In this document: positions 21,870 to 32,229 of the stretch, piece after piece | How positions within the stretch are numbered: position 1 is the first letter of the stretch | Layout: every line of letters starts with the position of its first letter | NCBI GenBank assembly: GCA_039519185.1 | Contig: CM076846.1 | Span: forward strand, 137,055,027 to 137,119,026 | DNA: 64,000 bases | Reading direction: 5' to 3' | Source of the DNA: Astragalus membranaceus | Taxonomy: Eukaryota > Streptophyta > Magnoliopsida > Fabales > Fabaceae | Notes under the pieces: model-generated | Told to the model about the DNA's origin: nothing | Database searches by the model: none | The model's input: only the letters and a program-made list of their open reading frames with translations | Made by a program: the position numbers and the translations under genes

Positions 21870-22009
21870 ATCCGTAAGGCCTAGCTCAACTGGCAATTGT
21901 CGAAATTGTTAGGCTGGATACCATGTCCCGGGTTCGAACCCGGGACCTCCCAATTGTGTGTGTGAGTTTCTAATGGTTGTGACCACTCCGTCTATGTACC
22001 CAAAAAAAA
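21870..22009 (+). mobile_element. SINE, 140 bp, tRNA-derived
   Basis: A box GGCCTAGCTCAACTGGC, B box GGGTTCGAACCCGGG and a poly-A tail. A 10-bp duplication, AGTTCTGAAA, lies at 21860-21869 and 22010-22019. The head is Pol III tRNA-like, but the length and tail make it a SINE rather than a tRNA gene. Confidence 0.9.
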
Positions 22010-22110
22010 AGTTCTGAAACATCTTTATTTATTATCTAAATTTTGATATTAATTATTATGTTTACCGACCAAATAAATATTTGTATACAATATTAATCCC
22101 TAAAGTACCA

Positions 22111-22279
22111 CCCAAGAGTACTTGGCTGAGATGGTAGGGGTCTCTTCCAGCTTAACCAAGGTCCTGGGTTCGAATCCAGCCTTGAGCATGCAGCAGTGTT
22201 AAATCTCTTGATGGAGAGCTGTGCCACTCATTTTAGTCCTACCCAGCTTTAGAATACTCGGTTTATACCAACAAAAAAA
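22111..22279 (+). mobile_element. SINE, 169 bp, second family
   Basis: A box TGGCTGAGATGGTAG, B box GGGTTCGAATCC and a terminal A run. A perfect 14-bp duplication, TCCCTAAAGTACCA, lies at 22097-22110 and 22280-22293. The body differs from the SINE at 21870. Confidence 0.92.
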
Positions 22280-22299
22280 TCCCTAAAGTACCAATAATA

Positions 22300-22913
22300 G
22301 TATGTTTCTAAACAACAACTATGCTTTAAAAACCATACAAAAATAGCAAAAGATAAATTAAATATTTTCATAAACAACCTAATTTGGCAAAAATACATAA
22401 CAATTAGAATAAATTCTCAAATGGGTCCCTCAACTATCTCTCTCTCCAATTTAGTCCCTAAACTATAGCTAACAAAAAACATATTTAACCCTGTACATAA
22501 AGCTAACAAAAATTGACAATTTTACCACATCACAAAATAGGCACCAAGTTTATGTTTCAACGCTTGTCCTAGGATCAATATCACAAAAGAGTTAAATATA
22601 TATTTAGTCCCTATAAAATATGAGTTTTCCATTTTAGGCTAAACTTTTTTTCTTCAACTTTTGGTCTCACTTATGCCCATCTTTGCACTTTTGGTCCACA
22701 CTTATATTTTTCTTTGCACTTTTGGTAAACAGGATTCTATGTTGGCACCTGCCACGTTGCAATTTAATGACTAGGATGTCAATTCATCTAATGTGAAAAG
22801 TTGATTTAGCATTGTAGACATTAAAAAGTTACGTGGCATGTCCCAATATGACAGTTCGTTAGCTAGTTGAGGAGCGACTTACTGTCAAAAGTTACTTCCT
22901 AGCTATTAAAAAA
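22300..22913. other. Intergenic DNA without recognisable genes
   Basis: AT-rich sequence with 'tttagtccctaaa'-type phrases common in plant repeats (22430-22750). No ORF, RNA gene or clear element ends were found. Confidence 0.5.
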
Positions 22914-23009
22914 CGTGTTGCCATAGATGCCAATGTGGTAGGTCCCGGGTTCAAACCCCGGAAACTAACATTCCCCCACACCCTTTAACATTGCTTATAA
23001 AAAAAAACT
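22914..23009 (+). mobile_element. 3' part of a SINE
   Basis: B box GGGTTCAAACCCCGG followed by 'aaactaacattcccccacac' and 'attgcttataaaaaaaaa', the same layout as at 20606-20695. The A box is degenerate, and no clean duplication was found. Confidence 0.55.
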
Positions 23010-23125
23010 TAACCCCAGAGATAAAGAATTGAAGAAAAGTTTATTGAGGACTAAAAATGAAAACCAGTTAAAAATATATTTAACCCTAATACATCATCAT
23101 GGTACTGACTACATATGTAATACCT

Positions 23126-23127
<2 letters not shown>

Positions 23128-23162
<35 letters not shown>
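23128..23162. repeat. (CT)n microsatellite
   Basis: About 17 perfect CT units, 37 bp to the left of the hAT element. Confidence 0.97.
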
Positions 23163-23165
<3 letters not shown>

Positions 23166-23198
23166 GTTGAAACAAATATGAGAAAAGGTATGTGAATG

Positions 23199-26100
23199 TA
23201 GGGGTGGACAACTTGGGCGAACCCGCCATACCCGACCGCAACCCGACAAACAAAATAGCTGGCCGGTCGGTTTGGGCTTCAATTCGGATTACATGTGGCC
23301 CAATTTGGTTATTTGCGGCCTGTAATGGTCGGAGGCGGTGGGCTGGTTGAGATCCATCACTACCCGAACCCGACCGAAAAGAATTCACGTTAAAACTTAA
23401 AACAAAACACTCACCCACGCATCTCACTCTCAGAAACGAAACGCTCTCACTTTCACTCTCATCAAAAAAATGAAACCCTAGCAGAGCAGCGCTCCCTCTC
23501 CCACGAAGAAACCCTAGCAGCCACAACTCACTTCTCCCTCTCCCACGAAACCCCAGTAGCAGCAAAGCTCCCCTCTCCCACGAAAGAAACACTCACTGCA
23601 ACTCCAAAGAAACCTTTCTTTTTGTCATCCTCATTTGATTGCAACTCTCTCACAGAGCGAAGGAGTGAAGGATCTCTCTTTTCGTCGTCTTCGTTTGGTT
23701 CTCTTCGAAGAGGTAACCTTTCTTCCTTAGATTCTCTTCTTCCCATCCTCTCACAGTTCTTTTCATTCTTTATTTTGCTTCATTTTGTTTCGTTTTTAGG
23801 GTTTCGGATTTCAAACCTTTGGGATTTCATTTTTTTCGTTTATAGAGATTCTGGGTTTCATATGGCTTCACTTACGTCTTCGTGGGTTTCAAATTTTTTG
23901 GGGTTTCAAAATTTTTAGGGTTTCAAAATTTTAAAGCACTGCTAAGTTCCTCTTGTCTACTCTGTTTCTGGGTTTTTAATGGCTTCACTCTACTTACATT
24001 TGTGTTAATATTTGTGTTAATATTTGTGTTAATGTCTAGTTCTGCCTTTGAGTTTATACTTCATCAATGCTTTGGATTTATGTTTATGTTTCTAACTCTA
24101 TTTTGTTTTCTGTTGTTGATTTATTAATTTAATGCTTTCGACAAGGAAGGAGCATGCAATCTGTGAGGTAGGAGGTAGAGTACGTACGTGGTATTATTTG
24201 AAGCAAGCAAGAAGTAAGCAATCTGTGAGGTAGCAAGCAAAAATTATTGGTTGTATGTTACTTGTTTACTTGTTTATATGTTACTTGTTTATCTGCTACT
24301 TGTTAGTTGTAATTGTTGATATGCAATTTGTGAGGTAGCATGCAATTTGTGTTGTTTATATGTTACTTGTTTGTTTGAAAGCATTATTTATATGAATAAA
24401 TCAGATATACAATCTGTGAGGTAGCAAGCAAAAATGCTTGGTTGTATGTTACTTGTTTACTTGATACTTGTTTATATGCTACTTGTTAGTTGTAATTACT
24501 ATGCAATCTGTGATTGTTTACATGAATAAATCAAATATGTATGCTTTATAGATTTGTTCTCAGCAATGGATCAGCTAGGCCAAAAACCTCCTCCTATACC
24601 AGAAAATGCCACGCCACAAAACCCTTCTCAAGCTGCCACTGGGCAAGCAACAGCTGCTGCAGCTGTAGTTGCTCCTAAACCTCCTCTTGGAAAGAAGAGG
24701 AAGCCAAATGCAAACAAAAAGAGGACAACTTCTGAAGCCTGGGATCATTTCGTTAGATTACCGGACGAGACGGAACCTATTGCAGCTTGCAAACACTGCC
24801 ACATAAAATTCCGATGCGATTCTAAGATTCATGGTACATCTAACATGAAGGCTCACATTCCACTCTGTCCTTCATATCCTTATGCTCTAGTGAATGACCC
24901 CAAACAAACAACTCTTACCTTTAGTCCTGGGGAAAAATCTAGTTTAGTTACCACTAGTACAAGATTTGATGTTGATGCTTGTAAAAAGGCGGTTGTTATT
25001 TTTGTAATAGTTGATGAGCAACCATTTAAGGTGGTAGAGGGTGATGGATTTAGGTTCATGATGAGTCAAATGCAACCCCAATTTACTGTCCCATCTAGAA
25101 GAACAGTTGCTAGGCACTGCTATCAACTTTATCTTGAAGAGAAACAAAAATTGAAAAATCTTTTTAGATCTGATTGCTCAAGGGTAGCACTTACCACCGA
25201 TTGTTGGACCTCAATTCAGAATCTGAATTATTTAACCCTCACTGCACACTTCATAGACAGCCAATGGAGATACCAAAAGAGGATTATAAGCTTTTGTGTT
25301 GTTCCTAACCATAAGGGAGAGACAGTTGGTAGGAAAGTAGAGGAGGTTCTTAGAGAATGGGGTATTAGGAATGTGTCCACAATTACTGTGGACAATGCAA
25401 GCTCTAATGATGTTGCTGTCGCGTATTTGAAGAAAAAATTGAACAATATGAATGGGTTGGTGGGGGATGGACAGTTTTTTCATGTCAGGTGTTCCGCTCA
25501 TATTCTTAATTTGGTGGTGAACGATGGATTGAAGGACATGAGCAGCTCTATTTCTAGCATTAGAACAGCTGTTAGGTTTGTTAGGTCTTCACCTCAACGT
25601 TCTGCCAAGTTCAATGAATGTAAAGAATTTTCTAGTATAACTTGTAAAAAATTGTTGTGTCTTGATGTTTCCACTAGGTGGAACTCGACATACATGATGT
25701 TAAATGCAGCTGAAAAGTATCAGCCAGCCTTTGATAAACTAGAGTATGAAGATGTGAGTTATGCTGAATTCTTTGGGGCTGCTGGAATTCCTAGTGCATC
25801 CGATTGGGATAAAGTTCGTGTGTTTCAGAAGTTTTTGAAACTGTTTTATGATGCTACTAAAGTTTTCTCAGCCTCACAGAGTGTTACTTTGCATGCTGCG
25901 TTTTCCCAACTCTCTTCCATCTTCATTGAACTCAATAATTCTGCCATGAACCTCAACACAATTCTTGCTACCATGGGTATGGAAATGAAGAAAAAATATG
26001 AGAAGTATTGGGGGAAAATTGAAAATATTAACCAGCTTCTCTATTTTGGTGTTATTTTTGATCCTAGGTATAAGTTGAGGTATGTTGAGTGGTCATTTCA

Positions 26101-28402
26101 AGCAATGTATGTTTCCAATCCCACCTTTGCTACTGAACTTTTCAGTTCAGTTAAAAATAATCTTTTTAAGATGTACAATTGGTACAAGGATGAATATGAA
26201 AAGAAAAATAATGTTGGGCAGCAAGCTGTTAGTCCTTCAGTAGGTGGTGAAACACCTGCAGTTTCTGAAATACTTTCAACTCAAGCAAGAGAAAATGCAT
26301 TTAAGCAACATTTGCGGGATAAGGATTCCATTGATAAGAAAAATGAACTAGAGAGGTTTTTGGGTGAACCTAATATAGATGCATCAGCCACATTTGAGAT
26401 TTTAGCTTGGTGGAAACAAAACTCAGACCGGTACCCTGTGTTATCTACCTTTGTTAGAGATCTTTTGGCCACACCAGTTTCTACTGTGGCATCTGAGAGT
26501 GCATTTAGCACTGGAGGGAGGGTTTTAGATACATATAGAAGCTCCTTAAGCCCTGAAATGGCAGAAGCTCTAATATGTACTCAAAACTGGTTGAAGCCTT
26601 CTTTCTTCCAGATTAAAAACCTCAACATAGATGAAGAGTATGAGGATTTTGATAACATTGTAGCAGGTATAAATTTAATGATTTCTGGTCTTTTGATAAT
26701 ATTTGCTTTCTAATTCTATATGAGCTAATATTTGTTTTTTATGTTCCATAGAATTTCAAGGAGGGGTTTCTGTGGAAGATGGAGCTGCTGGAGTTGGCTC
26801 ATCATCTCAGTCACAGCCAATTAATATTGGCAGTGGCTGAGAAGAATTTCACTGTTAGTCCCCAATGCATTTCTAATTAAATTGTTGCATAATTATTTGT
26901 GAAGGTATTAACAGTTTCTCTTTTGAATATACAGTTATAACTTTTTGCTTTTTTGGAGTCACATGGCCATCATCTTTTATTCCCAACTATTGCATTAAAA
27001 ATAGCAACATTATGGTCTTTTGGAGTCATTCATGGCTCACTACATCATCCAACTTCTCACCTTATGGATAAATGTTCCGAGTAGCACTGAAAGTAATGAT
27101 TTCTATTTTGTTTGCTTTTTGTTCTTTCTATTAAATTAGTTTATGGAGTTTTGTCTCTGTTTCCTTCATAATTAGTTTCTGGTATTTCTGTTTCAGAATT
27201 GCCAACTTTGGTTTGGAAGTGAGACCATTGGTCAAGAATGAATAGAGAACAAAATCTGGTATGAATAACAAGGTTATTGCTGATTAAATTGTATCTGTTT
27301 CAGCATCTGTTTTAGTTATTATTTCTATTTCAGCATCTGTATTTCTGTTTTGTTTTTCAGATTCTGGAAAAGTATCCATTTTGTCAAGTCATGGGCTGTT
27401 ACTTAGGCTATTTGGCTATAAGTAACAAGGTTAGTGCTAAGTGCATGATCTTATCTTAAAACTTCTGTTAGTATTACTGTTTTTACTACTGAAAGTTACT
27501 GTTTATTATGTAGATTGCAGATTCCAAAGGCTAGTTTGAAGTTGTGAGCTTCATTAAGCTTCTTTAAAGAAGCTGTGAAATTCCCCTTGCATGGGTGTAT
27601 GATGTAATTTAGATTTTAAACTTAGATTTATTAGTATTAAATGTTGTTTGCTTTAGTTGGTTGGTAGTTAATTTGGTTGATAATGGGGTTGTGATTATAA
27701 TCTAGTTACTGCTAGATACTTTGGTAATTGACAACGGTAAACTTGGTTGATGATGAGCCTGAGATTATTATCTAGTTACTGCTAGATACTTTGGTAATTG
27801 GCAGCAGTATACAGTCTAGTTACTGTGATTATATACGGATTTGTTTGTTTAAAGTTCAGTGTTTACATGTTTTATTTGCATTCGTATTGTTTAATGTCCA
27901 GGGAATGATCAAAAAATGGTCTAAAATTTAGTTCCTGCTTGTTTGTTTAGGCTGTAGTTGCTCAAGTAATTTTTAGTTGCTGCATGTGTTTGTTCAATGT
28001 CCAGGGAATGAACCAAAAATGGCCTAAAATTTAGTCCATTGATTTTCCATCTGTTTGTTTCAGGCAAAAATAAAATTATTGAAGTGAAGTATTTTTTAAA
28101 ATAGAATTGCCTAGGCCCATTAATTTCATAGTGTTATAATCTGTTTCTAGGCCCAATAATGTAGTCAGATTTTGTTAAAAACAAAGTTTTTTGTGAAAAT
28201 TGGACCAAAAACATGGTTTGAGCCAGTGAAGGCCCAACCCGTTCCTACCCACCCATGGATCCGTTATAATCCGTCAAACCGAACCCGCACAACCCGTTTA
28301 CAAAAATGGACGTAATTGGGCCTGTATATAGCATCCGTGGATTGGGCCGGATGGTTGTTAGTGGGCCCGAATCCGCCCAAGCCCGACCGATGTCCACCCC
28401 TA
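23199..28402 (+). mobile_element. Complete hAT transposon, 5.2 kb
   Basis: Termini TAGGGGTGGACA and TGTCCACCCCTA are perfect inverses. An exact 8-bp duplication, TGTGAATG, flanks it at 23191-23198 and 28403-28410. Subterminal regions at both ends are rich in 'acccgaccc/cccgaac' motifs. One transposase gene (24566-26840) lies inside. At 24160-24500 there are repeated 'gcaatctgtgaggtagcaagcaaaaat' phrases, and at 27655-27810 an imperfect duplication around CTAGTTACTGCTAGATACTT. Both flank the gene and are non-coding. Confidence 0.95.
24566..26840 (+). CDS. hAT family transposase, 729 aa, two coding exons
   Basis: Exons 24566-26666 and 26752-26840 (GT-AG, phase 1). The ATG follows an AG at a likely 5' UTR splice acceptor (CTCAG), as in other hAT genes; a donor-like site near 23712 may belong to that leader. 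Residues 1-56 are Pro/Ala- and Lys-rich. A BED zinc finger occupies about 57-101 (C75, C78, H97, C101). Candidate catalytic residues are D212 in TTDCW and D276 in TVDNAS, and the third acidic residue is probably E644 in the SExxFS motif. A CxxH motif lies at about 309-313. The hAT C-terminal dimerisation region is at about 600-676 (PVLSTFVRDLLATPVSTVAS). No frameshift or stop interrupts it, so it may be active. Confidence 0.93.
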
Positions 28403-28410
28403 TGTGAATG

Positions 28411-28661
28411 GATGTTGTTTGACAAATATGTGAATTTTATATAAAATAATAAAAAATTAGAGTTTGACATATTGAAATTCAAACTTGGTATGGTCAACCT
28501 CCTACAAATTGTCAAAGACCTATGAGTATATAATATTATTTGTCGAAGTGCATATGTTGCGACTTGCGATCTTCATCCAAAATCAATATCTTCAAACCAT
28601 TTTTTTGTTACTCTACAAACAACGACATATAGTTGAGCATGTGTAAAGACAAGTCATGGTA
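28411..28661 (-). pseudogene. Helitron PIF1-like helicase relic, C-terminal piece
   Basis: Read on the - strand from 28661, the decayed frames contain phrases such as LKILILDED and a run resembling the 'SHGQLYVAISRV' region of Helitron helicases, with frameshifts. It continues the relic that ends at 45572; the Tat element separates the two. The helicase match covers about 28560-28661, and the remaining 150 bp to the hAT element show nothing recognisable. Confidence 0.6.
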
Positions 28662-28666
28662 GATAC

Positions 28667-28952
28667 TATTCTGGACTGGACCAATAGGTCAATTTAGCAA
28701 AATCAGGGGGTGTATTTAGTAATGGATATGGATTGGCCCAATCACTTTGGCCCATATCCACAACATACAAGCCCAATCACGCTTGGACGATTAAGATCAA
28801 TTTCGTTGATCCGACGACCCACAAACGGGCACGATTTCCTATAAATACCGGCTCGCATAGTCATTTACGAGGTACACACTCTTCCATTGCAAATTCACTA
28901 GCTTATTCTCATACTGACTTGAGCGTCAGAGTGGCTTTGCAGGTACAGAACA
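28667..28952 (+). repeat. 5' LTR of the Tat element, internally deleted
   Basis: It matches the 3' LTR except for a missing stretch of about 77 bp after AGGTAC (28941-28946). TATA-like CTATAAATACC lies near 28839. A primer-binding site, TGGCGACCACAGTGGGA, follows at 28954-28970. Confidence 0.9.
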
Positions 28953-29020
28953 TTGGCGACCACAGTGGGAGATATCTATCTTTCACATCATCACTACTCG
29001 AACTTTCCTCTTGCTACTCC

Positions 29021-29971
29021 ATGGCACCTAGAGGCAGACCCCGGATTCAAAGCGTTGTCATACCCGCCCCCCGGCCAGAGGGTACTCCTGAGGGCAACAT
29101 CGCCAGCCTACCTGATGAGGGCACCAGTCAGCCTGCCCATTCCTCTAATGAATTCCGTTGGTTAAAGCACAAAGCGCACATCAGGGCGCCTGGCAGGGCG
29201 CCAATGTTGAAGCACAAAGCGCCCATGAGGGCGCCTGGCAAGGCGCCAATGTTGAAGCACAAAGCGCCCATGAGGGCGCCTGGCAGGGCGCCAATGTGGA
29301 AGCACAAAGCACCCATGAGGGCGCCTGGCGGGGCGCCAATGTTGCAGCAGGAAGCAATGCTGCAGCAGGAAGCTCGCCTGGGACAGACAGACAGGTGTGT
29401 GGCATCCCTGCCGGAGTATTCTCCTCTGACAACTATGACTTCAAGGCGTCATCGGGGATCGCCATCGAGGAGATCCCCCTACCGGGATAGGTATCAAGTT
29501 TCGGACCTTGAGGACACCTCCCCTCGAAGCTCGAAGAGGTTATCCCATGAGGGACCGTTCGCTCGAAGGATGGACGAATGCCCGGTCCCAAGGGCCTTGG
29601 GGCCAGCAGCCATGGTGATTCATGGAAGCAACCCCCTTGACGATTGGGGGTCGAACAAGTCAATGAAAAAGAAGTGGAAGGAAATCTTGAGCATTGCATC
29701 AACTTCAACCCCTAGGAATGGACCAATCAGGCCGCCCTTATCCTTTGACGACAAGGAATTGCCTGATGGAAAACCAAATAAACACCTTCAGCTGCTCATC
29801 ACTGCCATTATGGCCAATGTTGAAGTAAGAAGGATCCTGGTCGACCAGGGAAGCTCAGTAGACATCATTTTTGAAGACTTGCTGCAAGTTTTGAAAATCT
29901 CTCCCACCGACCTAACTCCATATCGAGGAGAGGATTTGACCGGTTTCAACGGATCAAGAACTAGGCCTTGA
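29021..29971 (+). pseudogene. Tat gag/protease remnant
   Basis: An open frame of 316 codons begins MAPRGRP. Residues about 46-110 are four in-frame repeats of a 15-residue unit (KHKAPMRAPGRAPML). The retrotransposon gag capsid domain expected here is not visible. The C-terminal third carries the start of an aspartic protease (ILVDQGSSVDII). The frame stops at TGA 29969-29971 inside the protease, and the rest (YQCIIGRPTLGKL) continues in another frame from 29978. Gag function is therefore very unlikely. Confidence 0.75.
29158..29352 (+). repeat. 45-bp tandem repeat with GGCGCC, in frame in gag
   Basis: Four units of about 45 bp (AAGCACAAAGCGCCCATGAG, then 'ggcgcctggcagggcgcc'). The length is a multiple of three, so the reading frame is kept. 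Confidence 0.92.
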
Positions 29972-29977
29972 GGCCAC

Positions 29978-32224
29978 TTGGAGCTGATGGTCGCCTATGG
30001 AGACCCCGATGGTGAACCACCTTTGTTTAGAACTATCAAAACAGCTTTCCTAATCCTCTCATGTAAGTCTGTCTACCAGTGCATTATCGGGAGGCCGACA
30101 TTGGGCAAGCTGGAGGCGGTAACCTCAACAGTTCACCTGAAGATGAAATTCCACAGTTTAGAGAATAAGATTGTGACCCTCCAGGAAGACCTGGACGCAG
30201 CACGCAAGTGTTACTACATGAGCCTGAAGGACGAAAAAAAGACTACGGAAGTAAGAGACTCAGGCAGGGAATCTGGGAGAGAAGCTGAAATAAATTTGGC
30301 AGATTTGAATGCCAGATACGATCCGGACAGTGAGGAAGAAGAGGAAGATTCCACCCTCACTAAGGAACTAAAAAAGCGCATGAAGAGACCCGAGCCAGAT
30401 GGCGCCTTCATCTTCATCCGGATAGGAGAAGACCCATCAGGACCATCAAGATAGGCTCCGACCTCCCAGAGGAGGTCAAAGAGAACCTTACCATCTGCCT
30501 AAGGGAGAATGCGGACCTGTTTTCCTGGTTTGCAGCTGACATGCCAGGGATACCACCCGAGGTAGTCTGCCACCATCTCGCCGTTAATCCCAACACTAAG
30601 TGGGTAGCCCAGAAAAGAAGAGTCCAAAAGGGAGAAAAAGCCGAAGCTGCTGAGAGGGCTGTGAAGGACCTCATAGAGGCAAATTTTGTAAAAGAAATTA
30701 AGTACACCACCTGGCTGTCAAATGTAGTCATTGTTAAGAAATCTAATGGAAAATGGAGAATGGAGAATGTGTATTGACTATACTGATCTCAACAAGGCAT
30801 GTCCCAAAGACGCCTTCCCCGTCCCTAGCGTGGATAAATTAGTCGATAGCGCCTCAGGCTTTCGTCTGTTATCTTTCATGGACGCATAGTCGGGATACAA
30901 CCAAATCCCAATGTTCCCACCCGATCAAGAGAAAACGGTATTCATGACAGAGCAAGGAAAATTTTGCTATCGCGTAATGCCCTTCGGACTCAAAAACGCC
31001 GGAGCGACCTATCAAAGGATGATGAACAAGGTCTTTAAAAGGAAAATCGGCCGGGTAATCGAAGTGTACCTGGACGACATGATAGCCAAAACAAAAGCGA
31101 CCCAGATCACCTCAAGGACCTGACAGAAGTATTTTCTGAAATTCGAAAGAACAATATGAGATTAAACCCGGAAAAGTGCACATTTGGAGTCCGTGTAGGG
31201 AAGTTCCTCAGTTTCTATCTCACGGAAAGAGGCATCGAGGCAAACCCAGACAAATGCAGGGTCGTGACCGAGATGGCTTCCCCAACTACGAAGAAGGAAA
31301 TTCAAAAGCTCACCGGGATGATAGCAGCGTTGTCCCGATTCATTTCAAAAGCAGCCCACAAGTCCCTACCTTTGTTCAAGCTTCTTAAGAAGGAAACAGG
31401 TTTTGATTGGACCGCCGAGCAAGAGTAGGCACCGACCCTTTTAAAAGAAACCCTCTCTGAACCACCCATTTTGACACGTCCCGAGGAGGGGGAAACGTTA
31501 TACTTGTACCTCACTGTGGCCGATGAAGCGTTAAGCGCGGTACTCGTCAGGGAAACCAGCACTGGCCAGAGGCCGGTATACTTTGTAAGTAAGGCATTGT
31601 AGGGACCCGAGTTAAGGTACCAAAAAGTGGAGAAGGTCGCCCTGGCAGTCGTGATCGCAGCCAGGCGCCTTAGGCCATATTTTGTGGCGCATCAAGTAGT
31701 GGTTCGAACCAATCAGACAAATATTGCACCGTCCCGACCTGGCTGGAAGGATGATCAAGTGGGCAGTCGAGCTCTCAGAATTTGGGATCAAGTACAAAAT
31801 AAGACCGGCCATGAAGGCTCAAATTTTGGCAAACTTTGTAGTAGAAATGACAAAGACGCCACATGAAGACAGAGCAAAAACGGCGTGGACCCTTCATGTG
31901 GATGGGTCCTCAAACAGCAAAGGGAGTGGAGCCGGGCTGATACTTGAAAACTCAGAAGGACTCATGGTTGAGGTGTCCCTGACCTTTTCGTTCTCCACAT
32001 CCAACAATCAAGCAGAGTACGAGGCTTGCATAGCCGGCCTACAGCTGGCCAAAGACTTCGGCGCCACACAACTTGAGCTCCGCACAGACTCACGGTTGGT
32101 CGTCTCGTAGATCAACGCAGTATTTGGAGCCTATGACCCGGTGCTGCAGAAATATCTTGCCAAGGTACGTGAACTCCTTGGATGGTTCAATAAGGCGGAG
32201 GTAAAACATGTACCCAGGGGAGAG
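29978..32224 (+). pseudogene. Tat pol remnant: protease end, RT, RNase H, archaeal-type RNase H
   Basis: Protease end at 29978-30130; the linker is acidic (DSEEEEED). RT blocks run from about 30560 to 31430, including the intact YLDD catalytic box (EVYLDDM) near 31066-31085. Disruptions seen: a 7-bp tandem duplication (TGGAGAA twice, 30754-30767) shifts the frame; a TAG lies at 30887-30889 in the conserved DA-SGYNQI block; another stop lies near 31120. The second RNase H (VDGSSNSKGSGAGL, then NNQAEYEA) at about 31890-32110 ends in TAG. The sequence is cut at 32229 by the Athila insertion. Confidence 0.9.
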
Positions 32225-32229
32225 AATAC

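Noticed and set aside
21876..21951. tRNA-like A and B boxes considered as a tRNA gene (also 22115-22170 and the - strand at 6590-6670)
   Set aside because: No full cloverleaf or anticodon arm is evident. Poly-A tails and target duplications identify SINEs.
31302..31562. - strand frames over the Tat RT/RNase H region
   Set aside because: They are shadow frames of the pol sequence on the + strand.
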